Assembly (NCBI GenBank): GCA_005281725.1
Contig: SSBO01000007.1
Coordinates: forward strand, 124,001 to 188,000
DNA length: 64,000 nucleotides
From: Wuchereria bancrofti
Lineage: Eukaryota; Nematoda; Chromadorea; Rhabditida; Onchocercidae
Direction: 5' to 3'
Part shown: piece after piece, positions 45,901-57,793 of the stretch
How positions within the stretch are numbered: the stretch's first letter is position 1
How the letters are laid out: each line of letters opens with the position of its first letter
Position numbers and translations under genes: made by a program
Notes under the pieces: model-generated
The model's database searches: none
Seen by the model: the letters and a program-made list of their open reading frames with translations, nothing else
Told to the model about the DNA's origin: nothing

Positions 45901-48900
45901 GTCATTTTTTTTTTTAATTTTATGGTACTTCCAATTATTTCTGAGAATTATTTCGAGAAAATTGTGTATATCTCAATTTAACTCTTTTACTAAATTAAAA
46001 CAAATATAAGTAACATGTGAGTAAAACTGTAAAGTAATGCTGATAGAATTCCTGTGGAGTTTTATAGGCATTGGTAGCATGTCGATTATATAAGAGCTTA
46101 GCAAAGGAAGCTGCAGAAGATTATTTAGAAGTTGAAATTTGTGAGGAATTAAAGAATCATGCAGAGTGAGTTTTTATGTTGATTAATTTATGTTTCAAAT
46201 TTTTTATTTTAATTTTTGCGCTCAGATTGGATTCTCAGATACTAAATATATTTATATCGTGAATGCATGTAAGTATTAAAAATCTTCATGTGCAATTGTG
46301 CTAGTAATTAAAATGTTAAACAGTAATCATTAAGTTTCAAATATATTTCAGTAACATTTATTATAAAATGTAATTTTTCAAAAAAGAAAAAAGTGCTTAT
46401 TATTCAGTACTAATTCACTGGGTAAAATGACCATATAATGCTGAATTAGATAAATTAAATGTTTCTTATACTTTCATTCCTAGGATTTGAAATTTATCTT
46501 GTAAAATTAACATTTTATTGTCGTATTCAGAATAGCTGCAATGCGTCAAAGTTACGTTATTTTTTCCGAAATTTTCAAGTCCAAATAAGTCTTATCATTT
46601 TAATATAACAAATATTAATTTTTTCTTTTAAAGGGATTTTCGTAAACTTTCGTTATCACTACTGGAACATTGCTACAATCACGACGATGCACAAACTCTT
46701 CAGTTACTTACTTATGAATTAATCAGTTGGGGGAATGAAACTTGTCTTTCACTTGCTGTAATGGTCAATAATAAACAGTTTTTGGCTCATCCCTGGTAAA
46801 AGTTTGTGATTGACTTTTTCAAATTTTTTATTGTTGTAAGATGATAAATACATACTGTCAATAATTCAACCAAAAAAAAGAAATAGTTAATATATTATAT
46901 TTTGAAGAGATCAATTTGCTGCTTGCATATTTTTGTTAATAAACCAAATTACCAGAAGAATGCTTGAATTATGCGTTCAGTTAGGATTGGCAATCTTGTA
47001 TTTTTTTTTTTTTATTAACTTCTCCGATATCTTTCAGCTGTCAAATTCTATTAGCTGATTTGTGGCATGGTGGTTTAAGAATGCGCAGGTAAGAAATTAT
47101 CTTGTTCTCTTTTTTTTTGTTTTTTTTTTTAATTCTTTTTTTTGGAAAAATTTTGACATTATTTTAAACAGTTACAAGATTTATTTTCTAAAGCATTTTA
47201 CTTTTTTTTACATCGCAGCAGAATTTAAAAACACTAGATAGAGTTTTTTCTCTTTTTTCTTAAGTTTTCATTTTTCTTTTTTTTTTTTGTTTTGTTTCGT
47301 TTTGTTCATTGGTAGAAAATTTTATCGGAAATTTTCAGTCATTCCAATCTGAAAGTATTATTTGGTCTTTTCTGTCCATTGACCATATTCTTGTTGGAAT
47401 TCAAATCACGCGAAGAATTATTGTTGCAACCGCAAACTGCAGCAGAGCATGAAAATGATCTCAATGATAGCTCCAGTTCTAGTTCCAGTTCCGGGACTGA
47501 TTCATCATCAGATTCGGATTTCAGTTCGGATGATGAATTTCAGGATGTATGAATTTTTTTATTTTTTGTCTTCTAATAAGCGAAATTACATGATGTGAAG
47601 GGAATTGAGTTTTATGAAAAATTTCAAAAGACTTTTTCTTCAATAAGATTTGTTAATTTAATTAAATACATTAGAAGATTGTTTTTTCAATTTGTTCAGC
47701 GGAACATGCAAATATTACAAAAACAATTTGTCATTTTGTTTTTAGAATGAACAAGATGGAGAAAGGCGAAGGAATTCAGCAGAAAGTACACAGTCAATGA
47801 ATTTAGCTGGGGTAATTTTTAATTCATTGTAATTAAAATATGTGTAAAATTTGCATGCAGTGGGGTTATAGAACTTCACATTGGTAGTTTGTTTAGTCGA
47901 AAGTAAGTAATGATTAAAATATTTTTTTGCTTTAAAATATTTTTTGTATTTAATTGCTTTAATGATAAAGATCAATTCATATTGGAAGAAAATGCTATAT
48001 TTGTCTTCCTTTAAAATTTGTTTAACACTTTTGATTGCTTTAGTTGAATTTTGATTACTGATTTGGAAGTGATACAGGTGATATTAACTTACATATGCGC
48101 AACTATATTAACTTGCATATCACAAATCTTATTTTTTATGGTACATATATGTCATAATGAAAAGTACCCATGAAAACATGTAGGATATTTAGAGTGGTAT
48201 TGTTATTTTAAATGAAATTATTTTAAACAAGTTTTATCATTTTTTTTTAAAGCTGTTCCAGGGTAGACGAAAACGTACTCGACCTCATCTTAAAGATGGT
48301 AGTTCGATGTCAAATGGTGGAAATACAACGTCAACACATGAAATTATCGAAATTGCAAATGTCAACAACATACTAGCTGTAACTAATGGTGCAGGTTGAT
48401 TATTTTATTATATTGCTTTTTAATTTAGTCAATTCTAATGATTAATCTAATTATGGACAGAAATGGACTTAATATTGGACGAATTTTTTTGTTCTAAATA
48501 AGCATACGTCAAGCGATATCATAATAAATATTTAGCAATTAACTTAATGAAGAATTATTTTTGACCAAATGATTAGTCAACGATTTATAAAATAATCTGT
48601 ACGGTGACAGTTTTTCTTAAATTTTTTTCGTAATAATTTTTTTTTTTTATACTGTGTCATTCTTCATGGGACGGTAGTCGACATTGTTAATAATGTTTAG
48701 TTAAAGCTGTTTTAAGAGAAAAAAATTACAACTATTATTAAAATTATTGATCATTCATTAACGTGTTCTCTATTTCCATTTAAATTTGTGTAATTTAAAA
48801 ATACATTCGTATTTTAAATCACTTTATAAAATATATAATATATTGTATTTTGTCATTTTTTGTTCATTTCATTTTTATTTTCTTGAAAATTTAGTACTAA

Positions 48901-51900
48901 TTTGTAATTTTTGCAACTTTTTTTTGAATTTTTTCCTTTTTTTTTTCAGGAACTGTATTCAATTCTCCTAGAAGTCATGCTCGAAGCAGATCGATAGCAT
49001 CAATCCAAAGTCGAACGAGTCAGCAGCAACAAGTTGGAATTACGCCACGTAAAACTCCGCCAAAGCAAATTTCCACAAGTAAAAGTAATTTTGTGCATAT
49101 CTATTATTTTTAAATACGCCTAACTTATGTCTTTTCAATTACAATTTTTTAAATTGATAGAAAAAACCATTTCTAGATTGTGAAATGTCTGATTTCATTC
49201 TTGAAAGTTAAAATTGCTGATTTAAAATGTTTGAGAAGTTGCACTATTTTTTTCTAGTACTTAAATTGTTTATATCATATAAGGAAATCATTGGAAATTT
49301 TAGAAGAACGTATAATTCATCGGGAAACTTGCTCATCGTTAACAAATTGCGTTTGTGGAATAATGAAAGGTAAAAATTTGCAACGCAAGTTTGATTCATC
49401 CGATCATGGTAACAAGTCTGCACCTCCATCACTTTCCAAAATGGTTACAATAGCTGGACAAAGTGTTCCTCATATGGTTAATATTTGATTTTTTTTTTAA
49501 AAAAAATTTTTACTTGTGTTCAAAATTGAAGTTGTAACTGTTGAAATTACTTTCTAAACGATTGGTTATATTAAATGATCATAGAATGTTTTAAAATTCA
49601 GATTATGTATTTCATTAAAATAAATCCATCATTAAATTTGATTTAGGTGAAAAATGTTGATGTATAATTCATTATGTGAAGTTTAATTCTCATATTAATT
49701 GAAACTTTTGATTGGATGTATAGCAGAAATTTAGCGTAAAGTAACTATTAGTTTTAATCATATGAAAAAGATGTTAAAATGAGAAGATATGAAATAAACA
49801 TTTGAAAGTTTGAAAATGAAACAGTAATTGTGTTTATGCAAAGTGTTGAATATTATCATTCTTAAAAGTTTAATTTAAAATTTTAAAGTTGTATTTTTCA
49901 TAATTAAATTTAAAGCAGTTAACTGGAATTCTATTTTTTAGAGACCGATCAAATTCCGCCGAAAAATGTACGAATTTTATGTCGCTCCAATTACAACATT
50001 TTGGGCATGGGCGATTACTTTTTGTGTATTCTTATGTTGCTTTGCTTATACATTATTGGTTAGAACATTAATTAGGCCAACATGGCTGGAATGGCTCGTC
50101 TTTGCATATGTTACTGCATTTGGTTTAGAGCATTTGCGTAAGGTAACTTTTTGTTTAATATTTTTTGATGTAATTTCAAATTTTACAAAAGTTGAATTTT
50201 TTTTAACAGAATTATTATTATATTTTTGATATTGTAGAAACAATCCATATTTTAATTTAGTTAATTGAGTTAGCGTGGAACTATAATATTTTTTATGTTT
50301 AATTTGTTCAGTTATTTCTTCTTTGAAAATTGGAAATAAGTGAAATTATAGTTCAAAATCATATGGATTTCTTGGATTTTGTTTAACATTTAATGATTAA
50401 ATGGTCAGATAATAATGATTTCTTTTAAATTATCATAATTTTTGTTTGATTATAGGCTTCAACTATTATTGACCTAATATTATATATAGAAAGTGAAAAA
50501 AAGTTTTCTTTTTTTTTTGTTAATGGAAAGAGAAATTTATAGAAACTTATAGAAAGAGAATTTCTTTTTTTTTGTTAATAGTTTTTGTTTCAGTTTATTA
50601 TGTCAGAACCAGAATCATTTGCTCAAAAGGCTAAATATTTTTTCAATAATACATGGAATTTATTAGCAACTTTAGCGGTTGCAACATATTTAATTGGATT
50701 TGGATTACGACTGGATGTAAAACATAAATCAGTAAGGTTAGCATCAATTGATAATTTTAATCGATGAAATTATCTTTAGTTTATCAAAATTGAGCAAATG
50801 ATTTTCCTATATTTATTCATATTTAGAGCAATTGGAAGGGTAGTGTTAGCGTGTAATTCGATGCTTTGGTCTATTAAATTGTTAGATTTTATAAGTGTTC
50901 ATCCTCGTATGGGACCTTATATTACTATGGCTGGAAAAATGGTATGATTTAACACTGATAATTCATTTAAAATTATTTTTTGTTTAATTTTTATTTTATT
51001 TCATCTTTTCTAATCAAAAAATTTTCATCAATACCAAATATGCAAGTGATAATATTTAATATTTATTCTGATTTTTGACTGAAATTACTATATATGGCTG
51101 AAATTAACTTTTAATTTTTTATAGATTCAAAATATGCTATACATCATCGTACTATTATTTGTTTCAATGTTAGCATTCGGTTTAGCTCGACAATCAATTA
51201 CTTATCCCAATGAAACTTGGCATTGGCTTCTTTTACGAAATATCTTTTATAAGCCATATTTTATGCTTTACGGAGAAGTATATGCTGGAGAAATTGATAC
51301 ATGTGGAGATGGAGGTTTCTTCTTTTTTTTCTGTCAAAATTTAATCGAAATTTTATTTAAGTTTCACAGTTATAAAGCTCTTTACGTCAAGATTGTTTAT
51401 TTTATTTTATTTTTTTTTTTTGATAATTGCTTTGATAACTGATTATTTGAAATGTAAGAGTCAAAGTTATCATTATCAAAGTTAATAATACTTTCAGCTT
51501 GGGATACACATATTGAGAAAGGTATTGCAATCAGTGATCTATATAATGGAACACGTTTTGGTTAGTATTTGAAATTATATAAAATTCATATCACTAATTT
51601 AATTTTTATTTAATTGTTTAAAATTAAGTATTGATTGTTTATGATTTAAAAATAATTATTGTTTTTAGATGAGACATGTCCGCATGGTTATTGGGTACCA
51701 CCATTATTGATGACAGGTTTTCTGCTCATTGCTAATATTTTACTGATGAGCATGCTTCTGGCAATTTTCAAGTTTGTTTGCATTATTGTTACTCATAAGT
51801 TGTTTTTGTAGAAAAATATATTAACAATGTTTTATTGATTAAATATGTTCTACATAAAGTAATGATTTTTTATCATCTGATTGTTTTTTATTAACTTTAT

Positions 51901-54900
51901 TTGGTAAATACGAATGTTTAAATGCTTTTTTTTTTTGTTTATAGTAACATTTTTGAAAAAACGGATCGTGTTTCGAAAGAGATTTGGCTTTTTCAACGTT
52001 ATCGACAGGTAATGGAGTATGAAAGTACACCATTCCTTCCTCCTCCACTTACACCTCTCTATTATTTATGGATGATTTTCAAATGTATTAAAACTAAAAG
52101 GTAATTTTATATTCACATCTAAAAATTTTCATTTCAGTTTATTTTGTAGTTCTTTTTTTAATAAAAAAGAGCAATACTTGAATGATTAATATTGATTATT
52201 CTTGATAACGAAGATATAATTTAATAAAAAAGTAGTATTATTTATTTAAGGAAAAAATTTTATTTTTAAAAAGCATTTATGTCTCATTATTCATCTTTTT
52301 GTTTAATAAAACTAATATTATAAGCTCCATCTTTTTTCTTTATGAAACAGGAATTTATTAGAGAAAATATTTGGGTGATACCATACGAAATGATTTGTTA
52401 TTTCAGAAGTTGCACAGCAAATTCAAAACTTACGACAAAAACGAATTCGAAACTTTTTGATTTTGCATTAAGTAAGTTTTCATAGTTGTGTAACAAATTG
52501 GAAACCTATGATAAACATGGGATAAATAATTTTTTTTATATTAATTATCGAATAAATTTACTTTAAATACATAAAAATGTTGAAATTACTGAATTATTTC
52601 TTTTTTTTAATTTATTGGTTTATAAACTTATCACAATTTTAACATATTTATTAATGCTATTTTCAATAGATTATCTGTGTGTAAATGTAATTTTGGAGCT
52701 AATCGTCATAAATTTAAGTTAATATTTATCATTTGACAGAGAATTATTCTCAGTTTGATTTCTTTTTTTTTTTCTGCAATTTACAGAGTTATTTTTGAAT
52801 GCTGATCAAGTGGAGAAAATACATGATTTTGAAGAAGAATGTATGGGAGATTTAGCTCGTGAAAAAGACTATGAAAGGAGTACATCAACTGAAGAAAGGA
52901 TTCATCGAACTGCAGATAGGTAATGTTATCAGTATTATCATTGATCTCATTAAGTTCTCTTTCTTTCTTCTTTTTTACTTGCAAAAAAGTTGAAATTATA
53001 AGAATTGACATGATTGCAAACAAATTTTTTCAAAGAAATTTAGTTTTTTAATATTTTGTTAAGTTGATATGCACATTAGGATATGTTTTCATAATACTAC
53101 ATTTTATTTTATTTTTCTACTTTTGGAATGAGAATTGATTGAAATGTAGGATTATGAATTTCTTATCCTGTGTGTCTTACATTTGTTATGTAATTTATAC
53201 GATTTAAAATTAATTTTCAAATTCATAGCAATATAGTGTTTTGTTTTGACTTACTTACTGATATAATTAATTGATTTAATTATCAGATAATTTGAAAAGC
53301 AAAAGTTTCGATAACTTATTCTACAATTTTCTCAATAAATTATTAATTTTATAGGTTGAAATTTTATGTATTTCATATGAGAATATTTAAAGGAAATGAA
53401 CTCTTTGTTTTGTTTTTTAAAATTTGAAATTCAAATTTTTATATTTTTCTTGTACCTTTAATATATTTAGTATTTGATGATATTTTATAATTTGTAAACT
53501 TTGCAGAAAAAAAGCTGATGTTTTTACCTGTGAAATTGAAATATCTTATGCAGTTTTTGAAATTTTCATTTTTTTGAATGAGATTCTAATTTTAAAATCA
53601 TTTCTTTTAGTACTTTTGCATATTATCATTATTACTAATTCCTTTCAGAGCTGATCTTATACTTGTTCGATTAAATGATCTTGCAAGTAAGGAATCAATC
53701 CTGAAAACAACAGTGCGTAATTTGGATCGTCGTTTGGAAATTATAGAAAGTAGACAGGTATGCTTTTTTTTTCATTCCATTATAAATTTACAACTTTACT
53801 ATGAATATAACACAGCTTTGAAATAAGCTTAAAGTGTTTTATCACAGAATCATTTTGTTCAATTCATCCATCCATTCTTTATTCAAATTTTTCAAAAAAA
53901 AAACCGATTACTTATTAAGAAAAGAAAGAGTTTTTTTTTTTCTTTTATCTCTTCTATATCCTTTATGATGAACAAATATGATATCATATGAATATGCTAA
54001 AATATTTTTCATTTTTTAACAATACATATTCTCTATCATTTCTATAACTCACTCAGATTAAGATGAATAATTTGATCGTATTTTTTTCTTTTTTTTTTTT
54101 TTACAGAAAATAAGAATTGACATTTCTTGTTAGTAAAAAAATAAAATAAAAACTATTAATTTTTAGCATGAAATGCTTGATTATATGCGTCAAATAGTTA
54201 ACGCACAACCATATCTCATTCAAAAAGCATCACAACCAGATAGCGGTAGTTTCTCGTTATCATCAACACAACCAAGCTCATCAACAGATGAACATAATCA
54301 AGCAAATTTATCACATACTACAAATTTAACAAATCTTTCAAATACTGATTACTTATCAAGAAAAGAAAAAGTAAGTTTTTTTCTCTCTCCTCTCTCTTCC
54401 ATATCCTTTATTTCATTTTTTATTTTATTTTATTTTTTGCTAAATAATAAAGTTTATCAAATTTAACAAGAAAAAAGTTTCGGATATACTGTAGTTACAA
54501 AGCATTTAGATGAAAAAAGAAAAATAAAGAATGACATTATGCAAAAAAAAAAAATTTTTTTCAACTTGTATTTTTTGTATTTTTAAAATTTAGAATAATT
54601 TTAAGAAAATTGTAAGAATTTAAATTTAGAATAACAATTTTAAAATGAGTGATGTGAAATTATTTGATTGTTTTTTCAAACGATGATATAATTTATGATT
54701 GTAAATTTACGTAGTAAATTCATTTTAGCTGAAAACTGAATCATTGGGAAATTGTTATAACAATGCAACGGAAGAAGCAGGTAATAGCACTTTACCGGTT
54801 ATAATATGACACTGAAACTATTATTAGTCTTATCACTATCATTCCTTTATCTTTTATCACAACTATTATCATTAGCATTACTATGCCGAGTTCATCGCAG

Positions 54901-57793
54901 ATGTAACTATTTTATTGTAGAATAGTTTAAACTTTATATAATTATTTTACTTCCATGTCTCTTTTTCATCACCGTGGGATATGAAGATTTTTTGACATCG
55001 AATTATAAATATGATTAAATCTATCGAATTATAAAATATTAAAATACTCAAAATTGTAATCATTAATTTGTGATGAGAATGATGAGAATCATTAATTATA
55101 GCGACTGAAAATAGGAAATGATCAGAAATTGAGTTGATAAGGGTGAATAGAAATGATATCAATTTTCCATTCATCTTTTTCTCATTTATCATTTCTTATT
55201 TTGATTATGAAGTAACTGTTTTGTAGATATTTGAAGAAATAATAAATGATTTTTCTTTTTAGTTCGCCCAGCTGCTCCAAGAAAGCGTGCTCGTACAACA
55301 ACAGTAACAAGTTGTGTGGAAATTCAGGCTAGTTCACAAACAAGTGTAGAAAGGTATATACTAAGGATAAATTCTGATTGTAAATTAAATTTTCATATAT
55401 TTTATGACTGAAATTTCTTCTGCTTTATACTAATTTTGCTAAATGTATTTCATCCGAATGAAATTGCTAATATCAAATTATGAAATTATTTTAACAATTA
55501 AGCTAATATGTTAATAATTAGATGTATTTTTTCTTTGATTCTTTTAGTTTTTTTTTTTTTTTTTTTGATATGAAAATTTTGTGCTACACTTGAATATTGT
55601 CTTTGGTTGAAATTCATGGATGAATATTATTATATTGATATAAGTTTGAAGTGCTATAGTATATTAATGAAATTCATATAACATTTATTACAGTGGTTTA
55701 AAATTTATTTGTAGTGTTGGTTCTGGTCGTTTTGGAAGTTTATTATCGCTGAATCCAGCTATATTGAGTCGTGGAAATGATAATTCTGTCATTGGAAAGA
55801 AGAATACATGGTAAAAAAATTTTGTTTTAATTATTTAACTAAAAGATTGATATCATGGATTGCTTAATAGCATTTCTATCAAAATATTACCTGTCGTTAA
55901 TTTATTACTATTAGTTTAAAGCAATTTTTTTTACTTAAAATTCTATTCATTCTTTTTAGCACATTATTAAAGCTAGTCAAATATTATTCTCTTCTTTTCA
56001 TTCATATTATTACTTGAAATTTATTAAAGAAACAAATTAATTTGTCATACTTTTATAAATTTGATTATTTAGTTTTTGAAAAAAATTTTTTCCTAATATT
56101 TTATGTTTTATCTCAAATTGTTATAATTTTTTTCTCTCCTTTAGTAGTGTAAGGCGTGCAAGACGACATGAAGAATATACATCCATAACTGATGCAATTA
56201 ATTTAGATGAATCTTCTCAACCTAACAAGGTTTTCTTTTTTTTTCATTTACGATGCTTTACCTTTAAAAAAGTTGGAGCATCTCTATTTTAAAGAATAAA
56301 TTGTATTTTAATTAAGATTTATTACAACACGAGTTTCTGATAAATATTGCATTAACATTCAGAATTATTTTAAATGAAATCTATTACTGTTTTTTGAGAG
56401 ATTCTTTGCACATGTTAGATATCGTTATTTCAAATTTCATTGTATCATAAAGAATTTTATTATTATTTCTTTTTTTTTTTGGGGGGTTATTTTTTTTATA
56501 GTTTAAACTAATAGACTGCTTATTTTTTCCACTAAGTAATACAGATACTGAGGGAAAATAATAATCAATGAAAGAATAGATTTGTTCAAATGATAAATAA
56601 TGGATATATTTGATTATTGTAAATTGTTTAATGCTATTTTTTTTTCTTTTTGTTTATTTTGATATTTTAATTTTTTTTTTTCTTTTCTTTTTTTTCAGAG
56701 CCATTTTTGTGATAATGATCTTTCTGAAACACATGATGGTCATCATGTGGGAAATGATGATTTAGTTGATGATGATAATATAGAACCACCATACAGCGGT
56801 ACAGTTACACCAACAACAACCTTGCGAAGAGCAAAAGAAAGTTTTTTACGTCAACAAAATGATATTTTTAAAGAATATGAGGAAGTAAGAGTTTTCTTTT
56901 AATTAAAATATGTTTGATGAATTTAAATTTAAATATTTCTAAAATCTATGTAATAAATGTTTCTTCATTTTTTTTAGTGAATCAGTAAAGAAACGACTCC
57001 TTTTTTTTCTTTTTTTCGAGCTCATTCTTTACTTATTTCATGATTTGCTATGAATATGAAAATGAGCTATTGAAATTTGTACTACTTATATTAGTGAAGT
57101 AGTTATTGTTTAGTATGATAATAAAAAATTTATAAGTTTTTAAATATAGCATTTTATTTAAATATAGCAAGTTATGGTTACTGGTGCTGGAGAATCAGTT
57201 CCGATCAATGAAAGTGATATTGGAGATGAAATGCCAAGTGGTGTTAGTGATATGGGAGAGGAATCGAGGATTATTCTGGGTGATGAAGAGCTTCCAGATT
57301 CTAGCAAGGTATGTTTATCTTTATGATATGATTATGTTAGCAGTAAATGATTAAGTTAAATTTAATAATTCTTTTAGCTTTAAAATTAGAATTTCTTTTT
57401 AAAAATCACTGATTGATGCAAAAAAAAATTACATAATTTATTCGAAGATAATACATAGTTTTTATAATTATTATATTTTTTTTTAATTAAAATACAAAAG
57501 AAAATTTTTTTTTTCAATGTTTACATCGTAATTAATTTTTTTTTTTTGTTTTGTTTGATGATTTTTGGATTTTTTTATTATAGGAATATATTGAATTTTG
57601 CATTGAACAACATTCAGAAGATGAATCAATGTCTTCCTGTGCTGCTACTGCTGTCGCTGCTGCTGCATTATCAGATCAATTAACTTCAAATACAGAAGAG
57701 CAATCGATTCATGCAATTGTTGAATCGAAATGTATTACTTTACCTTCTTCTAATGAAGTAGAAAATACTCGAATTGATGAATTTCATCGATGA
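34308..57793 (+). CDS. TRPM-family cation channel (GON-2/GTL-like)
   Basis: A six-transmembrane, divalent-permeable channel subunit of the TRPM family, expected as a tetramer in the plasma membrane. By analogy with C. elegans GON-2/GTL proteins it would handle Mg2+/Ca2+ uptake. I read 47 coding exons, all GT-AG, summing to 5985 bases (1994 residues plus stop), with consistent phase at every junction. Domain order: unique N-terminus (1-176), TRPM homology region (about 177-965), pre-S1 helix and basic linker (966-1207), S1-S6 with pore motif [10 protein letters not shown] at about 1409-1418, TRP helix (about 1490-1505), coiled coil (about 1598-1633), acidic/Ser tail to 1994. There is no C-terminal alpha-kinase or NUDT9-like domain. 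The pore keeps the Glu and Tyr linked to divalent permeation in TRPM6/7. The length resembles GON-2, but I cannot separate it from its paralogues here. The start is the first ATG after an acceptor at 34268-34269. Confidence 0.95.
36760..36789 (+). CDS. Candidate 30-base cassette exon in TRPM intron 3
   Basis: A 15-T tract and AAATGCAG acceptor (AG at 36758-36759) precede 30 bases that end at a GT donor (36790). Inserted between exons 3 and 4 it is exactly in phase and adds [10 protein letters not shown] without a stop. The donor (GTTTTA) is only moderate, so it is a candidate alternative exon rather than a certain one. Confidence 0.45.
36871..36925. repeat. ACATAC microsatellite
   Basis: ACACACAC and CATACATA units in TRPM intron 3, preceded at 36802-36817 by a short GA run. 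Confidence 0.8.
37055..37146. repeat. 46-bp tandem duplication
   Basis: Two adjacent copies (37055-37100 and 37101-37146) starting AGATTGTAAATTTTAGCTGA are nearly identical. They lie in TRPM intron 3. Confidence 0.8.
37301..37332. repeat. ATGC/ATGT microsatellite
   Basis: Short run of GCATGTATGCATGCATGC units in TRPM intron 3. Confidence 0.75.
37854..38024. repeat. 44-bp duplicated, codon-like segment 127 bp apart
   Basis: Copies at 37854-37897 and 37981-38024 differ at two positions. Both read LATDDIDT(A/V)TYAQF in one frame, and one of the two differences is synonymous (CAA/CAG). Copy 1 runs on to a stop about 16 codons later. Copy 2 continues into the candidate exon at 37991-38161. Confidence 0.75.
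37991..38161 (+). CDS. Candidate 171-base Thr-rich cassette exon in TRPM intron 3
   Basis: After a GGCTACAG acceptor, 171 bases run open to an ATCG/GTAATA donor. The length is 57 codons and the phases match both exon 3 and exon 4. The peptide starts [20 protein letters not shown] and then becomes Thr-rich, over an ACA microsatellite (38085-38150). The acceptor lacks a pyrimidine tract and the low complexity could have arisen by chance, so support is limited. Confidence 0.3.
38085..38150. repeat. ACA trinucleotide microsatellite
   Basis: Roughly 20 ACA units interrupted by two GCA units and an ATAGCT; encodes poly-Thr in the candidate exon frame. Confidence 0.8.
40148..47088 (+). CDS. TRPM exons 6-24: TRPM homology region
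   Basis: Exons 40148-40233, 40317-40473, 40677-40767, 41116-41260, 41457-41539, 41659-41798, 41933-42042, 42241-42393, 42729-42818, 43188-43311, 43685-43849, 44153-44296, 44743-44928, 45116-45280, 45391-45469, 45602-45741, 46068-46165, 46634-46795 and 47038-47088 encode residues 177-965. Signature segments in order are [127 protein letters not shown] and [20 protein letters not shown]. This large cytoplasmic region folds into the N-terminal platform of TRPM channels. The exon-7 insertion (about 50 acidic/Ser residues after CCCGRLKR) looks like a lineage-specific loop. Confidence 0.92.
44630..44668. repeat. 20-bp tandem duplication in a TRPM intron
   Basis: Two adjacent copies of a TATGATATATTTTAAATTAT-like unit between the exons at 44153-44296 and 44743-44928. 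Confidence 0.65.
47339..49476 (+). CDS. TRPM exons 25-29: pre-S1 helix and variable linker
   Basis: Exons 47339-47546, 47746-47811, 48253-48394, 48950-49084 and 49304-49476 encode residues 966-1207. Exon 25 holds the hydrophobic pre-S1 segment [16 protein letters not shown], then switches to a Ser/Asp tract ([17 protein letters not shown]). Exons 26-29 encode a basic, low-complexity linker with RRKRTR, many SR pairs and a Gln run. The exon-28 donor is ambiguous: GTAAAA after 49078 and GTAATT after 49084 are both in phase, adding or dropping two residues. Confidence 0.85.
49942..52100 (+). CDS. TRPM exons 30-36: S1-S6, pore and TRP helix
   Basis: Exons 49942-50142, 50594-50736, 50827-50941, 51125-51314, 51498-51560, 51669-51771 and 51945-52100 encode residues 1208-1531. 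S1 ([20 protein letters not shown]) and S2 ([18 protein letters not shown]) are in exon 30, S3 ([20 protein letters not shown]) in exon 31, S4 ([17 protein letters not shown]) in exon 32, S5 ([18 protein letters not shown]) and the pore motif [10 protein letters not shown] in exon 33. The pore turret with two Cys spans exons 33-35, and S6 ([20 protein letters not shown]) is in exon 35. The TRP helix ([14 protein letters not shown]) followed by FLPPPL is in exon 36. Pore Glu is about residue 1411 and Tyr about 1413. Confidence 0.95.
52407..57793 (+). CDS. TRPM exons 37-47: C-terminal coiled coil and tail
   Basis: Exons 52407-52471, 52787-52919, 53649-53757, 54167-54370, 54729-54780, 55263-55353, 55694-55810, 56145-56229, 56699-56884, 57168-57308 and 57584-57793 encode residues 1532-1994. 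Exon 38 carries the conserved [10 protein letters not shown] segment. Exon 39 ([20 protein letters not shown], then RLEIIES) has the heptad pattern of the tetramerising coiled coil. The rest is Ser/Thr/Asn-rich, then acidic, and ends in IDEFHR before TGA. A basic PRKRAR cluster falls in exon 42. Exon 43 has a second acceptor 21 bases downstream (start 55715) that also keeps phase. No kinase domain follows. Confidence 0.88.

Noticed and set aside
47315..47338. Earlier acceptor (ATTGGTAG) for TRPM exon 25
   Set aside because: It is in phase but hits a TGA within 12 codons. The ATTTTCAG acceptor at 47337-47338 gives the conserved pre-S1 segment.
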